Positions 8,594 to 16,963 of a stretch of DNA of 41,235 nucleotides are shown piece by piece. Under the pieces are notes generated by a model. That model saw only the letters and a program-made list of their open reading frames with translations. It searched no databases and had not been told where the DNA came from. Numbering within the stretch: position 1 is the stretch's first letter; every line of letters starts with the position of its first letter. Position numbers and translations under genes: made by a program. Source of the DNA: an uncultured Prevotellaceae bacterium (GTDB lineage Bacteria > Bacteroidota > Bacteroidia > Bacteroidales > Muribaculaceae); the NCBI GenBank assembly GCA_900320055.1, contig ONQS01000020.1, positions 1 to 41,235 of the forward strand. The letters run 5' to 3'.

Positions 8594-9724
8594 CTAACGA
8601 CGAATTAAGATGGCAAGGCGTATTGTGAGGTCGAACAGGATGAGTTTGCCGTTACCATTGCCGGCAATATCGGTGCTTGCACGCTCCAGTTCGGCCACGA
8701 TGCCCTCGACATTGCGCTCGTTGATAAATGGTGAGAAGCGGGTAGAAAAAGCCTCCTCCTCTCGCGTGAGGTAGTTCAATTCAGGGTTGTGCAGGTTGTA
8801 GATGAAGTTTTCCCGCACCTGACGCACGGCATAGTCGAGGAAACGGCGTGCCTTCTCGCGCTTCATCTCGGCGATGGCCTCGCTCCACGACTTTAGTTTG
8901 GCCAGATCGTGCTGATAGGACAGGCGCATGAGTTCGATGAAGCGGTCTCTGAACTCGTGGAATTCGCTTCCGGTCTGAACCATGCGCTCGGCCATGATGA
9001 CATTACCATCGGCCGGCGCAGCAAGCGCAAGGGCATCCTGCATGTCCATGCCATACCGGGCAACCAGATATTGGGCAACCATGGGCGTTGAAGGCTTACG
9101 TAACTCGATGCGCTGACACCTCGAGAGAATCGTCCCCAAGATGCCTTTTTCGTTATCGCTGACAAGTATAAACTTGCAGTCATCGTAAGGCTCCTCGATG
9201 AGTTTGAGTAACTTGTTGGCCGCCTCCTCCTTCAACTTCTCTGGGAGCCACATGATGAGCACCTTGTACTTGGCCGTGTAGGCGCTCAATGTCATCTTGC
9301 GCATGATACTATCAGCCTCACGCACAAATATTTGAGGTTGGGCGTTATCATTCTTCAGCAGACCCAGCCAAGCCTGATAGTCCTCGACAGGATAGGTCGA
9401 GACAAACTCACGCCACTCATCGATATAGTCGCTGGCCTCACAGGGGCTGTTGCTGTCGCCCTTGCGATTGGTAAACGGGTAAGAATAGTGGGTGTCGACC
9501 TGGTTGAACGACTGATGCTGCCGGCACATAGGACACACACCGCACGAGTCGCCATCGACATGATTCTTGCAGTGCAGATACTGCGCTGCAGCCATCGCCA
9601 GTCCCAGTTTGGGAACACCCGGCTCACCATAGAGCAGCAGGGCATGAGGCATGCGATCGGCATCGATCATGTGCCGTATCTGCTGGATTGCCTGCTGATT
9701 GCCTAAAACTTCACTGAATTTCAT
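8594..9724 (-). CDS. holB: DNA polymerase III subunit delta' (clamp loader)
   Basis: Delta' is the fixed AAA+-fold subunit of the clamp loader. The real start is the ATG at 9724 ('MKFSEVLGNQQAIQQI'); the open frame extends upstream to 9925, but that part overlaps the vsr promoter and 5' end. The product has 376 residues. The P-loop position reads 'GEPGVPKLGLA', a degenerate Walker A as expected for delta'. It is followed by the zinc-binding 'CGVCPMC' cluster (about residues 62-68 onward) and 'LSRCQRIELRKP' near the sensor region. It lies 35 nt upstream of the AddB-like gene in the same direction and is probably co-transcribed. A weak -7-like TATCTTTA lies at 9748-9755 on the minus strand. Confidence 0.9.
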   Translation of the reverse strand: MKFSEVLGNQQAIQQIRHMIDADRMPHALLLYGEPGVPKLGLAMAAAQYLHCKNHVDGDSCGVCPMCRQHQSFNQVDTHYSYPFTNRKGDSNSPCEASDYIDEWREFVSTYPVEDYQAWLGLLKNDNAQPQIFVREADSIMRKMTLSAYTAKYKVLIMWLPEKLKEEAANKLLKLIEEPYDDCKFILVSDNEKGILGTILSRCQRIELRKPSTPMVAQYLVARYGMDMQDALALAAPADGNVIMAERMVQTGSEFHEFRDRFIELMRLSYQHDLAKLKSWSEAIAEMKREKARRFLDYAVRQVRENFIYNLHNPELNYLTREEEAFSTRFSPFINERNVEGIVAELERASTDIAGNGNGKLILFDLTIRLAILIRR

Positions 9725-9841
9725 TTTTCCATGATTATTTGGGATTGTAAAGATACTACATTTTCTCCAACATCGGTGCATGTCTGTCCTATTTTCTGTC
9801 AAAAAAACAGAGGCTTGTTTTTCCCGCTCATCGAATTGTGG

Positions 9842-9849
9842 TAACTTTG
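9842..9849 (+). promoter_or_regulatory. -7 box of vsr
   Basis: TAACTTTG ends only 8 nt before the vsr ATG, implying an mRNA with almost no 5' leader. The -33 element is poor (TTG at 24 bp). Confidence 0.6.
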
Positions 9850-9857
9850 CCGTCAAG

Positions 9858-10391
9858 ATGGCAGACAGGATGACACCGGAGCAGCGGCATCGTTGCATGA
9901 GCCGCATCAGGGCACGCGACACCAAACCCGAACTGGTGGTGCGGCGATGGCTTTGGCGCCAAGGGTACCGCTATCGACTGTATGTCAAATCGTTGCCTGG
10001 TCGTCCCGACATCGTGATGAAGCGATGGCGCACGGTCATCTTTGTGCATGGGTGCTTCTGGCACGGGCATGAGTGCAACAAACGCAGCCCCGAGACCAAC
10101 GCGGCATTCTGGCAAGAAAAGATAGCACGTAACCGCACACGTGATGCGCGCAATCAAGCCCTGCTGCAAGCCGCTGGCTGGCACGTGATCGTCATCTGGG
10201 AATGCCAACTGTCGCCTAAGCGCCGCATGCGCACCTTACGTGACCTGGATCTGGCGCTGAGCCACATCGTGCTGCAACTCAGCGGGCCACAGCCCAAGCC
10301 CTATGAGACGGCCGCCGAGGAGACGGTCCACCCACTCGCCGCTGAGCCGTGTGACACCCCCTATGGCGACACTTCCACTCAACTATCCTGA
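9858..10391 (+). CDS. vsr: Very short patch repair endonuclease (Vsr family)
   Basis: Vsr nicks DNA 5' of the T in T:G mismatches that arise from deamination of 5-methylcytosine. With the ATG at 9858 the 177-residue protein keeps the E. coli numbering: Asp51 in 'GRPDIV', Cys66/His69/His71/Cys73 in 'HGCFWHGHEC', and Cys116 in 'WECQL'. These are the metal and zinc ligands. An upstream in-frame start at 9780 is rejected because it overlaps the promoter. The C-terminus has an extra, poorly conserved 45-residue tail. No cytosine-5 methyltransferase is encoded nearby, although vsr usually sits next to one. It is divergent from holB. Confidence 0.93.
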   Translation: MADRMTPEQRHRCMSRIRARDTKPELVVRRWLWRQGYRYRLYVKSLPGRPDIVMKRWRTVIFVHGCFWHGHECNKRSPETNAAFWQEKIARNRTRDARNQALLQAAGWHVIVIWECQLSPKRRMRTLRDLDLALSHIVLQLSGPQPKPYETAAEETVHPLAAEPCDTPYGDTSTQLS

Positions 10392-10422
10392 CAAGTCGCC
10401 GCCTCAATCCAGAAAAATCAAT

Positions 10423-10430
10423 TACCTTTG
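10423..10430 (+). promoter_or_regulatory. -7 box of the acyltransferase gene
   Basis: TACCTTTG lies 35 nt before the ATG. No convincing -33 TTTG is present upstream. Confidence 0.5.
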
Positions 10431-10465
10431 CGACACCGCACAAGCGCAAACAAGCAGGAATCGTC

Positions 10466-11569
10466 ATGAACGCCAGACCGTCAACATACCTCCAAGGGCT
10501 AGGATCGCTGCAATTGCTGGCCGTCCTCACCGTCGTGATAGGCCACTACTGGGCCCATGATACGGTATACCTCAATAGTGTGGGCGTGAGTTTCTGCTTT
10601 GTGTACAGCGGCTACTTCACGCGTAAGCGGCACGCCTTCGGTCCAGGCTATGGCCTAAAGGACCACGGCCGGTTTCTCTGGAACAAACTGGCACGCCTCT
10701 ACCCCCTGCATCTGTTGGGAATAGCGCTTGGCATACTGGGGTCCTTCCTGACATGGCATGCCGGTGGTGTAGGTCCCAAAATCATGCTCGCCCACCTGAC
10801 GCTGACCAGCCCCTGGCTGGCCAATCCGGCCTACTACTTCGGAGCCAATCCGGTGGCATGGTTTATCTGCGTCCTGTTTTTCCTGTATGCCGTCGCACCG
10901 ATTGTCGTGCGGCTGCTGGCCCGCATCCCCACCCGCTGGCAGGTTGCGCTCATCGCAGTGCTGATCGCGCTGGAATTCATCATCGGCTACGCCCCTAATA
11001 TCGAGACCCACTCCCGCCTGCTAGGCCGATATACCCACTACGCGCTCTACCAGTTTCCGCCCATCAGATTGCTGGATTTTGCCACGGGCATCGTGCTGTT
11101 CAACGTCAGTCAGACTGGCTGGTGGCAGTCCGCCCGACAGCGCCTGACGCCTCGGCACAGCACCGTCATCGAGGTCACTGCACTGGTCGGATTTATCGCC
11201 CTGTATTATGTGGGCAAGCAATGGCTGCACCCGCATTGTTACCGCTCGCTGGCCGCTTCGGTCCCTGCCATCATCGTGTTGCTGCCAGGCTTCGTCTTGA
11301 CCAGCGAGGCCGGCGGCATGCTCACGCGCCTGCTAAGCGTGAAACCGCTTGCCGCCCTATCGCCGCTGGGCGCGGAGATCTATCTGCTGCAATTCGGTGT
11401 CAACTATTGTCTGCTGTCGCTGTACAAGCAGACGGTGCTCCCGCACTACCCGATCGCCTACCTGCTTGTCCGCCTGTGTGTGCTGGTGGGCGTGTGCTGG
11501 CTGGTGCACCGTTGCATGACCACTCCCCTCTACCGCCGCATCGCGCTCACACCGACAGATCATCGATAG
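10466..11569 (+). CDS. Membrane acyltransferase, acyltransferase-3 (OafA/YrhL/NodX-like) family
   Basis: Members of this family O- or N-acylate cell-surface glycans using a multi-pass membrane domain. The 367-residue protein is hydrophobic throughout, with about ten predicted membrane segments. It has the family's first-helix block 'LQLLAVLTVVIGHYW' with the conserved His (about residue 27), the 'FCFVYSGYF' block (about 43-51) and 'NKLARLYPLHL' (about 69-79). The substrate cannot be predicted. It has its own promoter, 74 nt after vsr. No glycan-synthesis genes flank it. Confidence 0.85.
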   Translation: MNARPSTYLQGLGSLQLLAVLTVVIGHYWAHDTVYLNSVGVSFCFVYSGYFTRKRHAFGPGYGLKDHGRFLWNKLARLYPLHLLGIALGILGSFLTWHAGGVGPKIMLAHLTLTSPWLANPAYYFGANPVAWFICVLFFLYAVAPIVVRLLARIPTRWQVALIAVLIALEFIIGYAPNIETHSRLLGRYTHYALYQFPPIRLLDFATGIVLFNVSQTGWWQSARQRLTPRHSTVIEVTALVGFIALYYVGKQWLHPHCYRSLAASVPAIIVLLPGFVLTSEAGGMLTRLLSVKPLAALSPLGAEIYLLQFGVNYCLLSLYKQTVLPHYPIAYLLVRLCVLVGVCWLVHRCMTTPLYRRIALTPTDHR

Positions 11570-11640
11570 AGCAGTTCCAGACGTCGAGGATTTAAGGCAA
11601 CGCACAAAAAACGAGCGAAAATGACAAAATGAAAGTTTGG

Positions 11641-11662
11641 ATGGCGCAAAAGCGCCATTTTC
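11641..11662 (+). terminator. Probable terminator after the acyltransferase gene
   Basis: A perfect 7-bp hairpin ATGGCGC-AAAA-GCGCCAT is followed by TTTTC. It lies 72 nt after the stop codon. The remainder of the 300-nt gap (11663-11758) is AT-rich and shows no gene; it includes a short palindrome AAAAAGT-AC-ACTTTTT. Confidence 0.65.
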
Positions 11663-11758
11663 AATACCCGCGCACACAAAAAGTACACTTTTTAAACCGC
11701 CTAAAAACCAGTTCGTTTTAGAGGCCCCGAGGGTGTCAAAAAAACGGGCCGAAAATAT

Positions 11759-11789
11759 TTTGCCAATAATAAAATAATGCCTAATTTTG
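11759..11789 (+). promoter_or_regulatory. Promoter of the citrate lyase gene cluster
   Basis: TTTG (11759-11762), a 19 bp spacer and TAATTTTG (11782-11789) make an exact Bacteroidetes promoter. It leaves an AT-rich leader of about 75 nt before citD. Confidence 0.75.
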
Positions 11790-11869
11790 AGCGCTTTTTA
11801 AGCAACCATCTAATTGACTACATTAACGAACTTTTATTAATATTTAAAAAACGTTTTTTGACTTAAAAC

Positions 11870-12151
11870 ATGGAGATCAAAACGGCAATGGCCGGAACGC
11901 TTGAATCCGGCGACATTTTCATCCAGATTGCGCCCAACGACAACGCTGGACTGCACATTGATCTTGACAGCACGGTAGCCTACCAGTTTGGCGACCAAAT
12001 CAAGAAAGTTATCACCGAGACCCTGCAGGGCCTGGGCATCGACCAAGCCGAGGTTAAAGCCACGGACAAGGGAGCCCTGGACTGCACCATCCGCGCCCGC
12101 GTGACGGCAGCCGCCGTTCGCGCAACCGGCAAAGACGTGTGGGCCGACTAA
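11870..12151 (+). CDS. citD: Citrate lyase acyl carrier protein (gamma subunit)
   Basis: CitD carries the phosphoribosyl-dephospho-CoA prosthetic group that holds the acetyl or citryl thioester during citrate cleavage. The 93 residues match the family (about 95-100). The start 'AGTLESGDI' (about residues 8-16) contains the serine (Ser14) to which the prosthetic group is attached. The C-terminal 'ALDCTIRARVTAAAVRA' is also typical. It is the first gene of the cit cluster, 39 nt before citE. Confidence 0.95.
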   Translation: MEIKTAMAGTLESGDIFIQIAPNDNAGLHIDLDSTVAYQFGDQIKKVITETLQGLGIDQAEVKATDKGALDCTIRARVTAAAVRATGKDVWAD

Positions 12152-12189
12152 TTAACACAGAAAACCATCTAAAAAACGAGAAAATTGTT

Positions 12190-13095
12190 ATGCAACGACT
12201 CAGAAGAACAATGATGTTTGTCCCTGGTAACAACCCGGGAATGATGGCCGACGCTCACATCTACGGTCCCGACTCAATTATGCTCGACCTCGAAGACTCC
12301 GTGTCGATGGCCGAGAAGGACGCAGCGCGTCTGCTTGTTCACAACGCACTCAAGACCATCGACTACGGCAAGACCGAGATGGTGGTACGTATCAACCCGC
12401 TGAACACCCCTTATGGCAAGAAGGACGTTGAGGCAGTGGTAAAGGCTGGCGTTCACGTCATCCGCATGCCCAAGACCGAGACCGCCGAGGAGGTTAAGGA
12501 ACTTGAAGAGGAAATCATCAAGGTGGAGACCGAACTGGGTTGCGTGGGCCGCACTCAGATCATGGCTGCCATCGAGAGCACGCTGGGCGCGCTCAACGCC
12601 TATGCTATCGCAACCGCTAGCAAGCGCATGATGGGTATCGCCCTGGGCGCCGAGGACTACTGCGCAAACCTGAAGGCTCAGCGCACGACGGGTGACTCGC
12701 CCTTCTTCGGCATGGAACTGCAGATGGCTCGTCAATGCATCGTGACGGCTGCTCGCGCTGCCGGCATCGACGCCCTTGACACCGTGTTCAGCAACCTGAA
12801 CGACATGGACACCTTCCGTCGTGAGGTTGAAATGATTAAGGCTATGGGCTTTGACGGCAAATCCATCATCAATCCTCGTCAAATCGAGGTTGTCAACGAG
12901 GTTTTCGCTCCGAAGGAGAAGGAGATCGAGAAGGCCAAGACCATCATCGCTGCCATCAAGGAAGCCGAGAAGCGCGGTAGCGGCGTTATCGCCGTTAACG
13001 GTAAAATGGTTGACCGCCCCGTGGTTATCAGAGCACAACGTACCATCGACCTGGCCATCGCGTCGGGCATCTTGACAAAGGAGGACTTAGCATGA
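12190..13095 (+). CDS. citE: Citrate lyase beta subunit (citryl-ACP lyase)
   Basis: CitE cleaves citryl-ACP to oxaloacetate and acetyl-ACP. The 301-residue protein begins 'QRLRRTMMFVPGNNPGMM' and contains 'DSIMLDLEDSV' (about residues 34-44), 'VVRINPL' and 'GIALGAEDYCANL', the Mg-binding and active-site blocks of the HpcH/HpaI-like barrel. A GTG at 12139 is in frame but overlaps citD; the ATG at 12190 matches the family start. Its last four bases overlap the start of citF (ATGA), showing translational coupling. Confidence 0.96.
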   Translation: MQRLRRTMMFVPGNNPGMMADAHIYGPDSIMLDLEDSVSMAEKDAARLLVHNALKTIDYGKTEMVVRINPLNTPYGKKDVEAVVKAGVHVIRMPKTETAEEVKELEEEIIKVETELGCVGRTQIMAAIESTLGALNAYAIATASKRMMGIALGAEDYCANLKAQRTTGDSPFFGMELQMARQCIVTAARAAGIDALDTVFSNLNDMDTFRREVEMIKAMGFDGKSIINPRQIEVVNEVFAPKEKEIEKAKTIIAAIKEAEKRGSGVIAVNGKMVDRPVVIRAQRTIDLAIASGILTKEDLA

Positions 13096-14630
13096 ACAGT
13101 ATCAAAGATAGAGCAGCCCTGATTGCCGAGGCTGCAAAGAAAATGAACAAGGGCGTATACAGCGACGCCAACATGAAGAAAGATCTCACGCCGCGCCACG
13201 AGTTGCAGCGCAAGAGCAGCAAGGTGGTCACCCTCGAGGAAGCCATCAAGAAGAGCGGCCTGAAGGACGGCATGACCATTTCGTTCCACCACCACTTCCG
13301 CGGCGGTGACAAGGTCATCAATATGGTAGTTGCCAAACTCGCCGAGATGGGCTACAAGGACCTTCACCTGGCCTCATCCAGCCTGATCGACGTGCATGAG
13401 CCGCTGATTGAGCACATCAAGAACGGCGTGATCACCCGCATCTCGACCAGCGGTCTGCGTGGCGCCCTCGCTAACGAGATTTCGCATGGTCTGATGAAGG
13501 AGCCCGTTGTGTTCCGTTCACACGGTTCGCGCGGCTATGCCATCAAGAGCGGTGAGTTGCACATCGATGTTGCCTTCCTCGGCGCATCGTCATGCGATCC
13601 CCTGGGCAACGCAGCCGGTTACTCGACGAGCGAGAATGCCAAGAGCATCTGCGGTTCGCTGGGTTATGCCCTGCCCGATGCCAAGTATGCCGACACCACC
13701 ATCATCCTGACCGACGACCTGGTAGACTATCCCAACCAGCACAACGCCATCAGCGAGGCCGACGTGGACTATGTAGTCGTTGTTGACTCGGTAGGTGACT
13801 CGAGCAAGATTTCTTCGGGTGCCATCCGCGACACCAAGAATCCTCGCGACATCCTCCTGGCCAAGCAGGCTGCCAAGGTGGTCATGAACAGTGGCTACTT
13901 TGAGAACGGATTCTCACTGCAGACCGGTTCTGGCGGTGCATCGCTGGCCGTGACCAAGTATCTGCGCCAAGGAATGATTGACAAGGGTATCAAGGCTAGT
14001 TTCGCCCTGGGCGGCATCACCAGCCACATGGTGAAACTGCATCAGGAGGGCCTGATCGGCCGTCTGATCGACGTTCAGTCGTTTGACAAGGTGGCAGCCG
14101 AGTCTCTGATGAACGACCCGTTGCACAAGAGCGTATCGGCCAACGAGTATGCCGCCATGCTGGAGCCGGGTGCAGCAACCCACTTCCTGGATGTTGTCAT
14201 CCTGTCGGCCCTGGAGGTTGACGTCAACTTCAACGTGAATGTGCTCGTAGGTAGCGACGGTATCATCCGTGGCGCAATCGGCGGTCATCCCGACACGGCT
14301 CAAGACAGCGCACTGTCGGTTATCGTGTGCCCGCTGCTGCGCGGCCGCATCCCCTGCGTCGTTGACGAGGTAACCACCCTCATCACCCCGGGCAGCAACG
14401 TTGACGTTGTCGTTACCGAATATGGTATCGCCGTTAACCCCAACCGTCCCGAGATCAAGGAGCGCCTCGAGGCTGCCGGTCTGCACATCGTGGACATCCA
14501 TGATCTGGCTGCTAAGGCCCGCTCGATCATCGGCGACCCCGCACCTCTGCCCTTCGGCGACAAGGTTGTGGGCGTGGTTTTGAACCGCGACGGTTCTGTT
14601 CAGGACGTTATCAAGAACATTGTTGGCTAA
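13092..14630 (+). CDS. citF: Citrate lyase alpha subunit (citrate:acetyl-ACP transferase)
   Basis: CitF exchanges acetate for citrate on the acyl carrier protein. The 512 residues match the family (about 510). Recognisable blocks are 'GMTISFHHHFRGGDKVINMV' (about residues 60-79), 'SGLRGALANEIS', 'SHGSRGYAI' and 'GASSCDPLGNAAG', and near the end 'DEVTTLITPGSNVDVVVTEYGIAVNP'-type CoA-transferase sequence (in pieces). It starts inside the citE stop codon (ATGA overlap) and precedes citX by 38 nt. Confidence 0.96.
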   Translation: MNSIKDRAALIAEAAKKMNKGVYSDANMKKDLTPRHELQRKSSKVVTLEEAIKKSGLKDGMTISFHHHFRGGDKVINMVVAKLAEMGYKDLHLASSSLIDVHEPLIEHIKNGVITRISTSGLRGALANEISHGLMKEPVVFRSHGSRGYAIKSGELHIDVAFLGASSCDPLGNAAGYSTSENAKSICGSLGYALPDAKYADTTIILTDDLVDYPNQHNAISEADVDYVVVVDSVGDSSKISSGAIRDTKNPRDILLAKQAAKVVMNSGYFENGFSLQTGSGGASLAVTKYLRQGMIDKGIKASFALGGITSHMVKLHQEGLIGRLIDVQSFDKVAAESLMNDPLHKSVSANEYAAMLEPGAATHFLDVVILSALEVDVNFNVNVLVGSDGIIRGAIGGHPDTAQDSALSVIVCPLLRGRIPCVVDEVTTLITPGSNVDVVVTEYGIAVNPNRPEIKERLEAAGLHIVDIHDLAAKARSIIGDPAPLPFGDKVVGVVLNRDGSVQDVIKNIVG

Positions 14631-14668
14631 ATCATCACAGCATTTAGTTTAACACTATATCACTAGCG

Positions 14669-15172
14669 ATGGAGATTACGCTCGACGCTCTACTGCACAG
14701 CCGTGACGAACGTCACGCCCTGCAACAGCAGTTGATCCAGCAGCATCCCGGTGGCACTCTGCTGTGCCTGACCGTGGTGATGCCCGGAAGCGTCAAGCGT
14801 AATCTCTACTCGGTAGTGACAGCACAAGCGGCTCTGACAGCGCTGCTCGACAGACTGGGCGAGCACATTAAGGCAACGCGCGCTCGTGACCTAGCGACGG
14901 GATATGAGGCATACCTCATCACCGACTTGCCGGCGCTCGAGGCCAAACGTGTGACTTGTGATATCGAAGACAGCCTCCCGTTAGGGCGGCTGTTCGACAT
15001 TGATGTCATGGACGCCGACGGTGTTCCCATCAGCCGCCAGACGGTAGGTGGCGAGCCCCGCCGATGCCTGCTGTGCGACCACGAGTCCCGCTGGTGCATG
15101 CGTAACCACAGCCACAGCCAGGAGGAACTGATGGCGCACATCAAAATGGTTGTAGAAGACTATGTACGATAG
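14669..15172 (+). CDS. citX: Apo-citrate lyase phosphoribosyl-dephospho-CoA transferase
   Basis: CitX transfers the prosthetic group from its triphosphoribosyl precursor onto the CitD serine. The 167-residue protein has the family blocks 'TLLCLTVVMPGSVKRN' (about residues 30-45), 'GRLFDIDVMDADG' (about 109-121), 'RQTVGGEPRRCLLC' and the Cys/His-rich 'CMRNHSH'. It ends 'EDYVR' and overlaps the next gene by 11 nt, consistent with a maturation cassette citX-citC-citG. Confidence 0.93.
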   Translation: MEITLDALLHSRDERHALQQQLIQQHPGGTLLCLTVVMPGSVKRNLYSVVTAQAALTALLDRLGEHIKATRARDLATGYEAYLITDLPALEAKRVTCDIEDSLPLGRLFDIDVMDADGVPISRQTVGGEPRRCLLCDHESRWCMRNHSHSQEELMAHIKMVVEDYVR

Positions 15173-16928
15173 CAATTTTGAAATCTGCGACATGCCGCTC
15201 TCACTCAAGTCCAACCGGACAAAAGTGGAGCGATTCCTTGCCGATAGCGGTCTGCGTCTGGAAGATGTGGACTACTATGCCGCTGTCACCGACGACAATG
15301 GCAACATCGTCGCAGGAGGCGGGTTGCAAGGCAATGTCATCAAGTGCATAGCCGTGGGCGAGGCCGCTCGTGCGACCGGTCTAAGCAACCGCTTGATCAG
15401 CCATCTCATCGGCATGGCCACCCAGCAGGGCGCCGAAACGGTCAAGGTTTACACCAAGCCTGACAACAGCGCCATCTTCAAGAGCATGGGCTTCCAGATC
15501 ATCGCCCAGGCCCCACAAGCCATCCTGATGGAGAACGGAGTGAAAGGTATCGGCACATACGCCAACTATCTGCGCCGCATGCGCGGTGACCGCCCCGGTG
15601 GGGCTTCGGCCATCGTCATGAATGCCAACCCCTTCACACTGGGACACCGCTATCTGGTGCATCAGGCTGCCCAGGAGGCATCCACACTGTATGTCATCGC
15701 TGTTCGCGAGGATCGCTCCACCTTCAACTACCAGGAGCGACTGGCCATGATACAGGCCGGCTGCAAAGACCTGGACAACGTCGTAGTGGTAGAGGGCAGT
15801 GACTATGCGATCAGCGAGTTGACATTCCCCACCTACTTCCTCAAGCAGGTGACTGATGCCACCGACACACACATCACACTCGATCTTGACCTGTTTGCCA
15901 AGCACATTGCACCTGCCCTGGGCGTTACCACACGCTATGTGGGCAGCGAGCCTACCGACGAGTTGACAGCCCGCTACAATGCCCTGATGCAAGAGCAGTT
16001 GCCCGCGCACGGCATTGAGGTCAAGACCATTGAGCGTCTGGTATTGGACGGCCAGCCCGTGAGCGCATCACGCATGCGACAGTGGCTTGCCGACGGCTCA
16101 TTGAGCCAGGCCGCCGCTCTGGTACCTCAGACCACCGAGCCCTACCTCATTGCCCACTTGGCAGTCGATGCCCTGCGTGCCGAACTCGAAACCACTCCCA
16201 AACCCGGTCTGGTGGACCGCCACGACAACGGGTCGCACCAGGATATGGATTTGGCACTGATGGGCAAGAGCATCGACGCACTGCAACCCTACTTCACCCA
16301 ACTGGCACTCTACGGACACGCCTGTGCTGAGAAATATGAGTTGCCAGACGCATCGACAGTCCGTAACATCGGCCTCCAGGCCGAACAATCCATGCTGAGC
16401 GCCACCGGCGGAGTCAACACCCATCGCGGAGCCCTCTTTTCCATCGGATTGTCGGTTATGGCCACAGCATGGTGCATGACACGCGACGGCTTGGTCAACA
16501 CCAAGCAATTGCGTGACCTCATCATGCAAGTCTCGGGCCAGTTCACTCCCACGGCGGGCACCCACGGCAACACTGCCGTGAATGCGCACCGTGTGACTGG
16601 AGCCTTGGATCTGGCCAAGGCCGGCTACCACCAGGTGTTTGCCGAGTGGCTGCCAGCCTATCGCAGATTTGTGACAGAGGACACGCCAACGGCTCGCCAC
16701 CGCCTGCTGCTACTGATTATGAGCCAACTGGACGACACCAACGTCATCCACCGCGTAGGTTATGAGCAGGCCCAGCAGGTCAAGGGCGAGGCCGCCAGCC
16801 TACTTGCTGACTACAGCACAGCCGGCATGGAGGCCATGAACCGCGACTATATTGCCCGCAACATATCGCCCGGCGGCAGTGCGGACATGGTCGCACTCAC
16901 ATTATTCATTCACTCGATATTGAATTAA
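15162..16928 (+). CDS. Fusion of citrate lyase ligase (CitC) and triphosphoribosyl-dephospho-CoA synthase (CitG)
   Basis: The 588-residue protein joins two maturation enzymes. Residues 1 to about 328 match CitC: an N-terminal GNAT-like part ('GNVIKCIAVGEAARATGL'), then the nucleotidyltransferase block 'AIVMNANPFTLGHRYLV' (about 146-162), 'SELTFPTYFLK' and 'PVSASRMRQWL'. CitC acetylates the CitD prosthetic group using ATP and acetate. From about residue 330, 'ELETTPKPGLVDRHDNGSH' and 'ATGGVNTHRGALFSIGL' match CitG, which makes the prosthetic-group precursor from dephospho-CoA and ATP. The later CitG block 'THGNTAVNAHRVTGALDLAKAG' is divergent from the usual 'THGE...GARGEA', so activity of that half needs testing. 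No stop or frameshift separates the halves. Confidence 0.88.
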   Translation: MYDSNFEICDMPLSLKSNRTKVERFLADSGLRLEDVDYYAAVTDDNGNIVAGGGLQGNVIKCIAVGEAARATGLSNRLISHLIGMATQQGAETVKVYTKPDNSAIFKSMGFQIIAQAPQAILMENGVKGIGTYANYLRRMRGDRPGGASAIVMNANPFTLGHRYLVHQAAQEASTLYVIAVREDRSTFNYQERLAMIQAGCKDLDNVVVVEGSDYAISELTFPTYFLKQVTDATDTHITLDLDLFAKHIAPALGVTTRYVGSEPTDELTARYNALMQEQLPAHGIEVKTIERLVLDGQPVSASRMRQWLADGSLSQAAALVPQTTEPYLIAHLAVDALRAELETTPKPGLVDRHDNGSHQDMDLALMGKSIDALQPYFTQLALYGHACAEKYELPDASTVRNIGLQAEQSMLSATGGVNTHRGALFSIGLSVMATAWCMTRDGLVNTKQLRDLIMQVSGQFTPTAGTHGNTAVNAHRVTGALDLAKAGYHQVFAEWLPAYRRFVTEDTPTARHRLLLLIMSQLDDTNVIHRVGYEQAQQVKGEAASLLADYSTAGMEAMNRDYIARNISPGGSADMVALTLFIHSILN

Positions 16929-16963
16929 TAACTCTATATATCAATTAACATTTAATTTTTATC

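Noticed and set aside
11570-11758. Possible riboswitch before the citrate lyase genes
   Set aside because: Only a terminator-like hairpin and AT-rich sequence lie here, upstream of the citD promoter, so it would not be in that mRNA.
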